DNA of 64,000 nucleotides from Polaromonas glacialis (lineage in GTDB: Bacteria > Pseudomonadota > Gammaproteobacteria > Burkholderiales > Burkholderiaceae_C): contig NZ_KL448323.1 in NCBI RefSeq assembly GCF_000709345.1, positions 518,232 to 582,231 of the forward strand, given 5' to 3'. Positions within the stretch are counted from its first letter, which is position 1, and every line of letters begins with the position of its first letter. A program made the translations under genes and the position numbers. Shown one piece after another: positions 7,959-16,377 of the stretch. A model generated the notes under the pieces. That model ran no database searches, was not told where the DNA came from, and worked only from the letters and a program-made list of their open reading frames with translations.

Positions 7959-8064
7959 ATCAGGCCGCAAACCATTGCCGGTTTCAGGCGCGGACAGGTT
8001 TCACCGTCTCGGTGTTTTGGTTCAACAGCACCCGGAAGCATCTAAGGTTTTTTAAGGAGACAAC

Positions 8065-9243
8065 ATGGAAGATATCGTTATCGTGTCAGCAGGCCGGACC
8101 GCTGTCGGAAAATTCGGCGGCTCGCTGGCAAAAATACCTGCCACCGAACTGGGCGCTGCCGTCATCAAGGCCGTGCTGCAGCGCTCGGGGCTGAACGCTG
8201 AACAGATTGGCGAAGTCATCATGGGTCAGGTGCTTGCTGCTGGTGCAGGCCAGAACCCTGCTCGCCAGTCCGTGCTCAAAGCCGGATTCCCCCAGGGCAT
8301 TCCGGGCCTGACCATCAACGCCGTTTGCGGCTCCGGCCTGAAATCCGTCATGCTCGCAGCCCAGGCCGTGGCCACCGGCGACAGCGAGATCGTGATTGCA
8401 GGCGGTCAGGAAAACATGAGCGCCTCGCCGCATGTCTTGAACGGCTCGCGTGACGGCCAGCGCATGGGCGACTGGAAAATGGTCGACACCATGATCGTTG
8501 ACGGCCTGTGGGACGTGTACAACCAGTACCACATGGGCATTACCGCCGAAAACGTCGCCAAGAAGTACAGCATCAGCCGGGAAGCCCAGGATGCGCTGGC
8601 CCTTGCCAGCCAGACGAAGGCGGCGGCGGCCCAGGATGCGGGCAAATTCAAGGATGAAATCATTCCCATCTCGATTCCCCAGAAAAAGGGTGATCCGGTA
8701 GTGTTTTCGGCAGACGAATTTCTGAACCGCAAGACCAGCGCCGAAGGCCTGGCCGGCTTGCGACCGGCATTCGACAAGGCGGGCGGCGTCACCGCAGGCA
8801 ATGCATCCGGACTGAATGATGGCGCTGCCGCTGTTATGGTCATGACCGCCAAAAAGGCCGCCGCCCTGGGATTGACGCCCTTGGCCCGCATCGCCAGCTA
8901 TGCCACGGCCGGCCTGGACCCCGCCTACATGGGCATGGGTCCGGTGCCTGCCTCGACCAAGGCCTTGCAGCGCGCTGGCTGGAAGGCGCAGGATCTTGAC
9001 CTGCTCGAAATCAATGAGGCGTTTGCCGCCCAGGCCTGCGCGGTCAACCAGGAAATGGGCTGGGACACCAGCAAGGTGAACGTCAACGGCGGCGCGATTG
9101 CCATTGGCCACCCGATTGGCGCGTCCGGTTGCCGCATTCTGGTCACGCTGCTGCACGAGATGGTGCGGCGCGATGCCAAAAAAGGCATTGCCAGCCTGTG
9201 TATTGGCGGCGGCATGGGGGTTGCCCTCACACTGGAACGCTAA
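8065..9243 (+). CDS. phaA: Acetyl-CoA C-acetyltransferase (beta-ketothiolase)
   Basis: A 392-residue thiolase beginning MEDIVIVSAGRTAVGKFGGS. The nucleophilic Cys88 is in NAVCGSGLKSVM, the active-site NEAFAAQ block is near residue 315, and GGAIAIGHPIGASG holds the catalytic His. The second Cys is in SLCIGGGMG at the C-terminus. It condenses two acetyl-CoA to acetoacetyl-CoA, the first step to polyhydroxybutyrate. AAGGAG precedes the ATG by 7 bases. It lies 106 bp after phaC and 102 bp before phaB; the second gap contains a short repeat. Confidence 0.97.
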   Translation: MEDIVIVSAGRTAVGKFGGSLAKIPATELGAAVIKAVLQRSGLNAEQIGEVIMGQVLAAGAGQNPARQSVLKAGFPQGIPGLTINAVCGSGLKSVMLAAQAVATGDSEIVIAGGQENMSASPHVLNGSRDGQRMGDWKMVDTMIVDGLWDVYNQYHMGITAENVAKKYSISREAQDALALASQTKAAAAQDAGKFKDEIIPISIPQKKGDPVVFSADEFLNRKTSAEGLAGLRPAFDKAGGVTAGNASGLNDGAAAVMVMTAKKAAALGLTPLARIASYATAGLDPAYMGMGPVPASTKALQRAGWKAQDLDLLEINEAFAAQACAVNQEMGWDTSKVNVNGGAIAIGHPIGASGCRILVTLLHEMVRRDAKKGIASLCIGGGMGVALTLER

Positions 9244-9266
9244 ATATCAGGTAAAACAGCCATGCG

Positions 9267-9306
9267 CGCTTGCCAGCAGGGCGTGAGCAGCTATTAGAGT
9301 AATAGC
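9267..9306. repeat. Short interspersed repeat, copy 2 (phaA-phaB gap)
   Basis: Contains the perfect palindrome GCTATTA-GAG-TAATAGC, preceded by CGCTTGC and GGGCGTG. It matches the element inside pgeF (5476-5521). As RNA the palindrome can form a small stem between the phaA and phaB cistrons. Confidence 0.55.
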
Positions 9307-9345
9307 AACAGTTTTAAATTAATCCAACGATCCTAGGAGAAGACA

Positions 9346-10083
9346 ATGAGCAATAAAGTAGCGTATGTAACCGGCGGCATGGGTGGCATCGGAACGGCCA
9401 TTTGCCAGCGGCTGGCCAAGGATGGCTTCACCGTCATTGCCGGCTGCGGTCCCACGCGTGACTTCGCCAAATGGCTCGACGAGCAAAAAGCACTGGGTTA
9501 TTCCTTCCATGCCTCGGTTGGCAACGTGGGCGACTGGGATTCCACAGTGGCTGCCTTCGAAAAGGTCAAGGCAGAGCATGGCCCGGTCAGCGTGCTGGTG
9601 AACAACGCAGGCATCACCCGTGACGGTCAGTTCCGCAAGATGAGCAAGGCCGACTGGGACGCCGTGATCTCGACCAACCTCGACAGCATGTTCAATGTCA
9701 CCAAGCAGGTGATCGAAGACATGGTGACCGCAGGTTTTGGCCGCGTCATCAACATCTCGTCGGTCAATGGCCAGAAAGGCCAGTTTGGCCAGGTGAACTA
9801 TTCCACCGCCAAGGCCGGCCTGCATGGCTTTACCATGGCGCTGGCGCAGGAAGTGGCCAGCAAGGGCGTGACCGTCAACACGGTCAGCCCGGGCTATATC
9901 GGCACCGACATGGTCAAGGCCATTCGTCCGGAAGTGCTGGAGAAAATCGTGGCTGGCGTGCCCGCCAAGCGTCTGGGCAAACCGGAAGAGATTGCTTCCA
10001 TCATTTCCTGGATTGCGTCCGAAGAAGGCGGCTATGCCACGGGCGCTGACTTCTCGCTGAATGGTGGACTGCACATGGGCTGA
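9346..10083 (+). CDS. phaB: NADPH-dependent acetoacetyl-CoA reductase
   Basis: A 245-residue short-chain dehydrogenase. The nucleotide-binding motif TGGMGGIG is at residues 6-13, NNAG near residue 86, the catalytic Ser in INISSVNGQKGQFG and the YSTAK Tyr/Lys pair follow. PhaB reduces acetoacetyl-CoA to (R)-3-hydroxybutyryl-CoA, the substrate of PhaC. AGGAGAAGACA lies directly before the ATG. The reading frame ends 34 bp before a strong hairpin terminator, which closes the pha operon. Confidence 0.97.
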   Translation: MSNKVAYVTGGMGGIGTAICQRLAKDGFTVIAGCGPTRDFAKWLDEQKALGYSFHASVGNVGDWDSTVAAFEKVKAEHGPVSVLVNNAGITRDGQFRKMSKADWDAVISTNLDSMFNVTKQVIEDMVTAGFGRVINISSVNGQKGQFGQVNYSTAKAGLHGFTMALAQEVASKGVTVNTVSPGYIGTDMVKAIRPEVLEKIVAGVPAKRLGKPEEIASIISWIASEEGGYATGADFSLNGGLHMG

Positions 10084-10109
10084 TGGTTTGGACGCCTTGG
10101 CTTTCAATT

Positions 10110-10140
10110 AAAAAAAACCCGCTTTCGAAGCGGGTTTTTT
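10110..10140. terminator. Intrinsic terminator of the pha operon
   Basis: CCCGCTT-TCG-AAGCGGG (10118-10134) followed by six T and preceded by a run of A, so it can work in both directions between the convergent phaB and comEA-like genes. Confidence 0.9.
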
Positions 10141-10212
10141 CATGGGCAAATCAAATTCAGTTTTCAACGGAACTCTTCTGCGTAGAGTTCATGCCACTCG
10201 GTATGCACCGGG

Positions 10213-10512
10213 TCATTTTTTGGCAGGTTTTTTGTCAGCCATATCCGCCTCGTAGGCCGCGCCGCTCACGGTCATGCCTTGTGCGGAAAACCTTGCCGCG
10301 CTTTTGTCGCCCAGGCCTTTGATGCGCCCGATGAAGTCTGCCCAGTTCTTGAACTCGGATTTTTTACGCTCGGCAACAATCAGCTGGCTGGTGGCAGGTC
10401 CGATACCCTTGACCCCGTCGAGTTCAGCTTCGCTGGCTTGGTTGACATCAACGGCGGCAAAGGCTGCCGTGAAAGAAAGCGCCGCAAAAAATGCCAATAA
10501 TTGTTTCAGCAT
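10213..10512 (-). CDS. comEA: ComEA-like helix-hairpin-helix DNA-binding protein
   Basis: A 99-residue protein with a signal peptide (MLKQLLAFFAALSFTAAFA, cut near residue 20) followed by one ComEA-type double helix-hairpin-helix: VDVNQASEAELDGVKGIGPATSQLI and IGRIKGLGDKSAARF. A Lys-rich tail (DKKPAKK) ends it. Periplasmic ComEA proteins bind incoming DNA during natural transformation. It stands alone here, with no other competence genes near, so the competence role is inferred from the family. The Lys tail may add nonspecific DNA affinity. Confidence 0.87.
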   Translation of the reverse strand: MLKQLLAFFAALSFTAAFAAVDVNQASEAELDGVKGIGPATSQLIVAERKKSEFKNWADFIGRIKGLGDKSAARFSAQGMTVSGAAYEADMADKKPAKK

Positions 10513-10652
10513 TGGAAATCCTTGAACTGGAGTGGATTGGCATCTAGCGATGCACCATGGAACAACGAAGCGCTTTCAAAGTGGTCAAGCCTTCACTGAA
10601 TGCATGGCCTGGGAAGATTCACGGCAGAAAAAACGGGCAATCGGACAAGCTG

Positions 10653-11660
10653 TTATTTTTTACCGTCGCTCAGCCAGCGCATATAAGCCGCTGCCCCGGT
10701 TTGCACATCAGCAAACGCATGCTCGCAGCCTGCCCCACGCAATGCGCTCAAGTCGGCCTGCGTGTAGCTTTGATACTTACCAACGAGTGCCTCGGGGAAA
10801 CCGATGTAATCAATCATGCCTCCGCGCACTGCCTCTTCAAGACTCAATGGAGCTGAATTCTGGCCTTGGCGCAAGGTGTTGACGACGGCAATCGCGACAT
10901 CGTTGAACGGTTGGGCGCGGCCCGTCCCAAGATTGAAAATACCCGATTTTTCAGGATGGTCAAAAAACCAGAGATTCACCGCGACTACGTCGTCGATAAA
11001 GACAAAGTCTCGCATTTGCCCGCCCGGGCCGTAGCCGCCGTAGTCGCCAAACAGCTTGACTTTGCCCTCTGCCTGGAACTGGTTGTACTGGTGAAAGGCC
11101 ACGCTGGCCATGCGGCCCTTGTGCTGCTCGCGCGGGCCATAGACGTTGAAATAGCGAAATCCCGCGACCTGCGTCTCCCCGTTTTCAAATCTCGTGCCGA
11201 GTTCGCGCCGCAAGTGCTGGTCAAACAGCAGCTTGGAGTAACCGTAGACATTCAGCGGCTGTTCAAATTCCGGAGACTCGCTGAAGGTGCTTGATCCGCC
11301 GTACGTGGCGGCTGACGAGGCATACAGCAGGCGGGTATTTTGGTTCTGGCAGGCACGAAACAGATCGCACGACAGCGTGTAGTTGTTGGCCATCATGTAT
11401 TTGCCGTCAAGTTCCATGGTGTCGCTGCAGGCGCCCTCATGAAACACTGCCTCGACATGGCCAAAAGCGCCGTCGGCAAACTGGCCGTAAAAATCATCTG
11501 TATCAATATAGTCGGCGATTTTCAGGTCGGCCAGATTGCGGAATTTGTCGCCCTGGGTCAGGTCATCGACAGCAATGATGTCATCAATGCCGCGGGCATT
11601 GAGTCCCTTGACCAGGTTGCTGCCAATGAATCCGGCGGCGCCGGTGACTACGATTTTCAT
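10653..11660 (-). CDS. hldD: ADP-L-glycero-D-manno-heptose-6-epimerase
   Basis: A 335-residue extended short-chain dehydrogenase. The N-terminal [19 protein letters not shown] carries the Gly-rich NADP-binding motif; [10 protein letters not shown] and YGYSKLLFD contain the catalytic Ser and the Tyr/Lys pair; [20 protein letters not shown] is typical of HldD. It makes the final ADP-L,D-heptose unit for lipopolysaccharide inner core. AGGAAATTTC precedes the ATG. It is the last gene of the long minus-strand block, 33 bp after hldA, which makes its precursor. Confidence 0.95.
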   Translation of the reverse strand: MKIVVTGAAGFIGSNLVKGLNARGIDDIIAVDDLTQGDKFRNLADLKIADYIDTDDFYGQFADGAFGHVEAVFHEGACSDTMELDGKYMMANNYTLSCDLFRACQNQNTRLLYASSAATYGGSSTFSESPEFEQPLNVYGYSKLLFDQHLRRELGTRFENGETQVAGFRYFNVYGPREQHKGRMASVAFHQYNQFQAEGKVKLFGDYGGYGPGGQMRDFVFIDDVVAVNLWFFDHPEKSGIFNLGTGRAQPFNDVAIAVVNTLRQGQNSAPLSLEEAVRGGMIDYIGFPEALVGKYQSYTQADLSALRGAGCEHAFADVQTGAAAYMRWLSDGKK

Positions 11661-11693
11661 GAAATTTCCTAGGTGTTCAGGGCGACGCAGCGC

Positions 11694-12635
11694 TCAGGAA
11701 GTGGCAAAAAGCTCGCTGTAATTGACCGTGGCCGTGCCGAATTTTCCCACCACGATGCCTGCGGCACGGTTGGCAATCAGTACGGCGTCGCGCAGACTCA
11801 AGCCGGCCGCCGCCATGGTGGCCAGCGTGGCAATCACGGTATCACCAGCGCCGGTGACATCAAAAACTTCCCTGGCCACCGTGGGCACATGCAGTTCTCC
11901 TTGCGCGTCGAACAGGGTCATGCCTTCTTCGCTGCGGGTGACCAGCAAAGCCTGGAGATTGAGCGCCGAACGCAGGTTGTGTGTCTTGGTTCGCAGTTCG
12001 GTTTCGCTGCTCCAGGGACCAATGACATGCTCCAGTTCCGCGCGGTTCGGCGTGATGACGCTGGCATTCCTGTAGCGGTCGAAATCCGAACCTTTGGGGT
12101 CCACCAGCACCACCTTGCCGGCAGCGCGCGCCTGGGCAATCATGGTCACGATGTGCGCCAGGCCGCCCTTGCCGTAATCCGAAAACAGGACCGCCTGATG
12201 CTCGGGGTAAAGCGTTTCAAAGGTGGCGGACTGGGATGCCAGCACTTCATGCTCAGGTGTGTTTTCAAAGTCCAGCCGCAGCAGTTGCTGCTGGCGCCCG
12301 ATCACGCGCAATTTAACCGTGGTTTTAAGATTTGCATCACGACCGAAGTAGGGCGTGATACCGGTTTTCGCCACCAGGTCTTCCAGCGTGTGGCTGGCTT
12401 CATCCTCGCCTACCACCGTCAACAGCGAAGCCTGGGCCCCCAGCGTCACGATGTTGTAGGCCACATTGGCCGCCGCGCCAATCCGTTCTTCGGTGCGGGT
12501 CACGCGTACCACGGGAACTGGCGCCTCGGGCGAAATCCGGTCGACGGCACCGTACCAATAGCGATCCAGCATGGCATCGCCAACCACCAGGACGCGGGCC
12601 GATGCGATTTTTTCGGGAGTGATGGTCGGTTTCAT
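11694..12635 (-). CDS. hldA: D-glycero-beta-D-manno-heptose-7-phosphate kinase
   Basis: The start at 12635 (MKPTITPEKIASARVLVVGDAMLDRYWYG) fits the family; the frame upstream overlaps lapB. The 313-residue product is a PfkB-family kinase with the anion-hole/catalytic motif DVTGAGDTVIATLA near the C-terminus and the N-terminal GDAMLDRYW block. It phosphorylates heptose-7-phosphate at C1 in ADP-heptose synthesis. Its length covers only the kinase half; the adenylyltransferase half present in enterobacterial HldE is absent and must be encoded elsewhere, as usual in beta-proteobacteria. It sits between lapB and hldD, all serving the outer membrane. Confidence 0.93.
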   Translation of the reverse strand: MKPTITPEKIASARVLVVGDAMLDRYWYGAVDRISPEAPVPVVRVTRTEERIGAAANVAYNIVTLGAQASLLTVVGEDEASHTLEDLVAKTGITPYFGRDANLKTTVKLRVIGRQQQLLRLDFENTPEHEVLASQSATFETLYPEHQAVLFSDYGKGGLAHIVTMIAQARAAGKVVLVDPKGSDFDRYRNASVITPNRAELEHVIGPWSSETELRTKTHNLRSALNLQALLVTRSEEGMTLFDAQGELHVPTVAREVFDVTGAGDTVIATLATMAAAGLSLRDAVLIANRAAGIVVGKFGTATVNYSELFATS

Positions 12636-12654
12636 TTTTGTAAGGTCAACAGCG

Positions 12655-13800
12655 TTACAACTCTTCAATGCGGCGCACGGGGTAGCTGTCCCATGCCTGG
12701 CAGCCTGGGCAATGCCAGAAATGCTGCGTGGCTTCAAAGCCGCAGGCGGCGCAACGGTAGCGCATCAAGGGTTTGGTGGCCTGATCCATCGCCCGCTGCA
12801 CTAGCGTGTGGTGATGTTCGTCTTCAAGTTTCTCTCCCGCAATCCACTTGCCGGCCGCCACCAGGGAAATTTCACGCTCCATGTGTGTGACATACCAGTT
12901 ACGCGCGGACAAGGAATCCTTTTCAAGCTTGACGATGGCTTCGATCAGGTCAATCGAAGGTGTCTGGGCATAGCCGGCCTTGAGCAGCGCCAGCGCGGCT
13001 TGCTGTTCGCCACTGTTTTGCGCCACATTGGCCAACAGGTTGGCGGCCAGTGGCAATGCCTGCGGGGCGACTGTGGTGAGCGTGCGCAGAGTCTGAAACG
13101 CATCCTGTCCCTGGCCTAGCTGGCTTTGGAGCTTGGCCAGATCAATCAATGGCCTGGCTGAAGCGGGCGCCATGGCAACAGCCTCCATCAGCGCGCCAAG
13201 TGCCGCGCCGGTATCACCCATGGCAACGGACGCACTCGCCTGTTCGCACAAATAATGCGATTGCCGCGTGCTGAAGCTGCCGTGGCTGGAATTGCCAAGC
13301 CGGGCGGCAATTTCGGTGGCATTGGCCCAGTCTCGCGAACGCTCGTAAATCGACAGCAGCGCCAACCGGGCTTCTTCTTCAAACGCTGTGCCTTCGAGCT
13401 TTCGAAGCGCAGCCTCGGCGCGATCAAGCAAACCGGCTTTCAGAAAATCCAGTGCCAGTGCATGCTGGGCGCGCTCGAGTTCAGGCTGGGTCAAGTCGCC
13501 GCGCGACATCAGATGCTCATGAACCCTTACGGCGCGCTCGTATTCGCCACGGCGGCGAAACAGGTTGCCCAAGGCAAAGTGCAGCTCGGACGTGTCGGGA
13601 TCATTCTGAACAGCTTCAATAAAGGCATCAATGGCCTGGTCCTGCTGCTCGTTGAGCAGGAAGTTCAGTCCCTTGAAGTAGGCTTTGGGTGCCTGGCGAT
13701 TCTCGATACGCAGTTGCCGTAAGTCCAGCCGGGAGGCCAGCCAGCCCAGCGTAAAGGCAATCGGAAATCCGAGCAGAACCCAGGTGAAGTCAAATTCCAT
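12655..13800 (-). CDS. lapB: Lipopolysaccharide assembly protein LapB (tetratricopeptide repeats)
   Basis: A 381-residue protein. One N-terminal transmembrane helix (TWVLLGFPIAFTLGWLASRL) anchors it in the inner membrane; about eight tetratricopeptide repeats follow (for example LNEQQDQAIDAFIEAVQNDPDTSELHFALG is a clear unit across residues 49-78). The C-terminus is a rubredoxin-like metal knuckle with CAACGF and CPGC near residues 350-370. LapB (YciM) balances LPS synthesis by controlling LpxC turnover with FtsH. It follows lapA directly with an 11-bp overlap, the standard lapAB pair. Confidence 0.95.
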   Translation of the reverse strand: MEFDFTWVLLGFPIAFTLGWLASRLDLRQLRIENRQAPKAYFKGLNFLLNEQQDQAIDAFIEAVQNDPDTSELHFALGNLFRRRGEYERAVRVHEHLMSRGDLTQPELERAQHALALDFLKAGLLDRAEAALRKLEGTAFEEEARLALLSIYERSRDWANATEIAARLGNSSHGSFSTRQSHYLCEQASASVAMGDTGAALGALMEAVAMAPASARPLIDLAKLQSQLGQGQDAFQTLRTLTTVAPQALPLAANLLANVAQNSGEQQAALALLKAGYAQTPSIDLIEAIVKLEKDSLSARNWYVTHMEREISLVAAGKWIAGEKLEDEHHHTLVQRAMDQATKPLMRYRCAACGFEATQHFWHCPGCQAWDSYPVRRIEEL

Positions 13801-14074
13801 GTTGAAGCGGGATGGGGTTGTTCGCGGCTTTATCTGGCAGCGAAGCCGGCGCAGGGGCCAAGGCCGCTTTGCGTTTCTTCCACCAGCGCGGCATCATGAC
13901 CAAAATACCCATTGAAAGGCCGCAGGCAAAGGTGACCAGCACCACGAGCACCAGGGGTGCTTGCCACAAGGTACCAAAGAAGAAGTGCACTGCAACCGTT
14001 TGCTGGTTGTTCAGCGCAAAAGCAAAAAGCGTAAAAAAAATGGCTGCCTTTAGCAGCCACATCAGGTATTTCAC
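13790..14074 (-). CDS. lapA: LapA-domain inner membrane protein (DUF1049)
   Basis: Two transmembrane helices (LMWLLKAAIFFTLFAFALNN and APLVLVVLVTFACGLSMGILV) flank the QTVAVHFFFGTLW loop typical of LapA. GTG at 14074 (MKYLMWLL) agrees with the family start; ATG at 14062 is possible. The longer frame to 14140 would run into ihfB. Product about 94 residues with a basic cytoplasmic tail (RWWKKRKAA). It works with LapB in LPS assembly control. Located between ihfB and lapB, 11-bp overlap with lapB. Confidence 0.88.
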   Translation of the reverse strand: MKYLMWLLKAAIFFTLFAFALNNQQTVAVHFFFGTLWQAPLVLVVLVTFACGLSMGILVMMPRWWKKRKAALAPAPASLPDKAANNPIPLQHGI

Positions 14075-14136
14075 TGGCAATTCCCGGAGTGGTCTGGCAA
14101 TTGTAGCCAGCCCATCGAGCGAGAAAGCCCCAAGCG

Positions 14137-14451
14137 TCAACTCGACACCGGAACCTTCAGCAATTCTTCCGTTCGGGCATCAACAGCTTCGCGCAAGGCC
14201 TTGCCCGGTTTGAAATGCGGCACCCGCTTTTCAGGAATCGCCACGCTCTCGCCGGAGCGAGGGTTGCGTCCCATGCGAGGAGGGCGCCGGTTGATGGAAA
14301 AACTGCCGAAACCCCTGATTTCAATCCGGTTGCCGCGCACCAGGGTGTCACCCATGGCGTCAAGAAGCGTCTTGACCGCCAACTCGGCATCACGGTGCGT
14401 CAGCTGGCTGAATCGGGCTGCCAGTTCTTCGACTAAATCGCTTCGGGTCAT
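14137..14451 (-). CDS. ihfB: Integration host factor subunit beta
   Basis: A 104-residue member of the HU/IHF family starting [14 protein letters not shown]. The beta-arm region [23 protein letters not shown], with the conserved GRNP proline that intercalates in DNA, is complete, and the closing [14 protein letters not shown] follows. IHF-beta pairs with IHF-alpha (encoded elsewhere) to bend DNA in recombination and transcription. The rpsA-ihfB order is shared widely among proteobacteria. A long hairpin fills the 68-bp gap to rpsA, so ihfB may be expressed separately or be attenuated. Confidence 0.95.
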   Translation of the reverse strand: MTRSDLVEELAARFSQLTHRDAELAVKTLLDAMGDTLVRGNRIEIRGFGSFSINRRPPRMGRNPRSGESVAIPEKRVPHFKPGKALREAVDARTEELLKVPVSS

Positions 14452-14468
14452 CCGAAATTATCTGGTTG

Positions 14469-14513
14469 GGGACAGAGCACATGGGCGGCAAGCCGCGTCA
14501 TGTGGACTGTCCC
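14469..14513. terminator. Long imperfect hairpin between rpsA and ihfB
   Basis: GGGACAG ... CTGTCCC outer arms enclose CACATG/CATGTG and CGGC/GCCG arms, a 45-base nearly continuous stem. There is no T run after it on the minus strand, so it is as likely to be an RNA-stability or processing element as a terminator. Confidence 0.5.
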
Positions 14514-14519
14514 GCAAGA

Positions 14520-16208
14520 TTACTTGGACTCGTTGCTGTCCAGCTTGGCACGCAGCAGGGCGCCCAGACTGGTCAGGCCGGCGCTTTCACGTGAGGACTG
14601 CTGGCTCAGCGAAGCCATGGCTTCCTGCTGGTCGGCGTTGTCCTTGGCCTTGACCGACAACTGGATGTTGCGGGTCTTGCGATCCACGTTCACCACGACT
14701 GCCGACACTTCATCGCCTTCTTTGAGCACATTGCGCGCATCTTCAACGCGGTCACGGCTGATTTCGCTGGCGCGCAGGTAGCCAATGATGTCTTCGCCCA
14801 AGTCGATTTCGGCACCCTTGGCATCAACGGTCTTGACCTTGCCGGTCACGATCGCGCCCTTGTCGTTGATCGACACAAAGGTGGTGAACGGGTCGGAATC
14901 AAGCTGCTTGATGCCCAGGGAGATACGCTCACGGTCCACATCGACAGCCAGCACGATGGCTTCGACTTCCTGGCCCTTTTTGTAGTTGCGAACTGCGGCT
15001 TCGCCGGGCTCGTTCCACGAGAGGTCAGACAAATGCACAAGACCGTCGATACCGGCAGCCAGACCCACGAACACGCCGAAGTCGGTGATCGACTTGATCG
15101 GACCCTTGACGCGGTCGCCGCGCTTGGTTTCCACGGCAAATTCCTGCCATGGGTTGGCCTTGCACTGCTTCATGCCCAGGCTGATGCGGCGCTTGTCTTC
15201 GTCGATTTCGAGGACCATGACTTCGACTTCGTCGCCCAGGGCCACGAGCTTGCTAGGAGCTACGTTCTTGTTGGTCCAGTCCATTTCGGACACGTGGACC
15301 AGGCCTTCAATGCCGGGTTCGAGTTCCACGAATGCGCCGTAGTCGGCAATGTTGGTGATCTTGCCGAACAGGCGGGTCGATTGCGGGTAGCGGCGGTTCA
15401 CGCCCATCCATGGGTCGTCGCCCATCTGCTTCAGACCCAGCGACACGCGATTTTTCTCGGTGTCGAACTTCAGGATCTTGGCTACGATTTCCTGGCCAGC
15501 CGTCACCACTTCGCTTGGGTGACGCACGCGGCGCCATGCCATGTCGGTGATGTGCAGCAGGCCGTCAATGCCGCCGAGGTCAACGAATGCACCGTATTCG
15601 GTGATGTTCTTGACGATGCCCTTGACGGCAGAGCCTTCTTTCAGGGTTTCCATCAGCTTGGCGCGCTCTTCGCCCATGCTGGCTTCGACCACGGCGCGGC
15701 GTGACAGCACGACGTTGTTGCGCTTGCGGTCGAGCTTGATGACCTTGAATTCCATGGTCTTGTTCTCGTACGGAGACAAGTCCTTGATGGGGCGGGTGTC
15801 GATCAGCGAACCGGGCAGGAAAGCGCGGATGCCGTTGACCAGAACGGTCAGGCCGCCCTTGACCTTGCCGCTGGTCTGGCCGGTGACGAATTCGCCGGAT
15901 TCCAGGGCTTTTTCCAGGCTCATCCACGACGCCAGGCGCTTGGCCTTGTCGCGGCTCAGCAGGGTGTCGCCGTAGCCGTTTTCAACGGAATCGATGGCGA
16001 CGGAGACGAAGTCGCCGACCTGGACTTCAACTTCGCCCTGGTCGTTCTTGAATTCTTCGAGAGGAATGTAAGCCTCTGACTTGAGGCCGGCGTTCACAAC
16101 CACATGGTTGTGATCGATGCGCACTACTTCAGCGGTGATGACTTCACCGGAGCGCATTTCAGAGCGTTCGAGTGATTCGTTAAACAGGTCGGCAAAAGAT
16201 TCAGACAT
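14520..16208 (-). CDS. rpsA: 30S ribosomal protein S1
   Basis: The start at 16208 ([13 protein letters not shown]) follows TTAGGAAATTC; the frame is open 18 bases further but without a site. The 562-residue product has six S1 RNA-binding repeats, seen as recurring units such as [41 protein letters not shown] and [22 protein letters not shown]1 recruits mRNA to the small subunit during initiation. It lies between aroA/cmk and ihfB, as in most gamma- and beta-proteobacteria, where cmk-rpsA-ihfB are neighbours. The 169-bp gap upstream probably contains its own promoter and leader. Confidence 0.97.
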   Translation of the reverse strand: MSESFADLFNESLERSEMRSGEVITAEVVRIDHNHVVVNAGLKSEAYIPLEEFKNDQGEVEVQVGDFVSVAIDSVENGYGDTLLSRDKAKRLASWMSLEKALESGEFVTGQTSGKVKGGLTVLVNGIRAFLPGSLIDTRPIKDLSPYENKTMEFKVIKLDRKRNNVVLSRRAVVEASMGEERAKLMETLKEGSAVKGIVKNITEYGAFVDLGGIDGLLHITDMAWRRVRHPSEVVTAGQEIVAKILKFDTEKNRVSLGLKQMGDDPWMGVNRRYPQSTRLFGKITNIADYGAFVELEPGIEGLVHVSEMDWTNKNVAPSKLVALGDEVEVMVLEIDEDKRRISLGMKQCKANPWQEFAVETKRGDRVKGPIKSITDFGVFVGLAAGIDGLVHLSDLSWNEPGEAAVRNYKKGQEVEAIVLAVDVDRERISLGIKQLDSDPFTTFVSINDKGAIVTGKVKTVDAKGAEIDLGEDIIGYLRASEISRDRVEDARNVLKEGDEVSAVVVNVDRKTRNIQLSVKAKDNADQQEAMASLSQQSSRESAGLTSLGALLRAKLDSNESK

Positions 16209-16377
16209 GAATTTCCTAATCCACACAACAGGTTTCCAATAGCGGAATTGCTATTGTTTTTACGACTGCTTGCGGCGGTTTGGTGAGGTTTACGCGGTCA
16301 AACGACAGGTAAGACCGCAGGTTACTTGAAATATTCCTGCGAACCCTGCGGCCCATGAGGGGGATGCGCGTCGAGGG

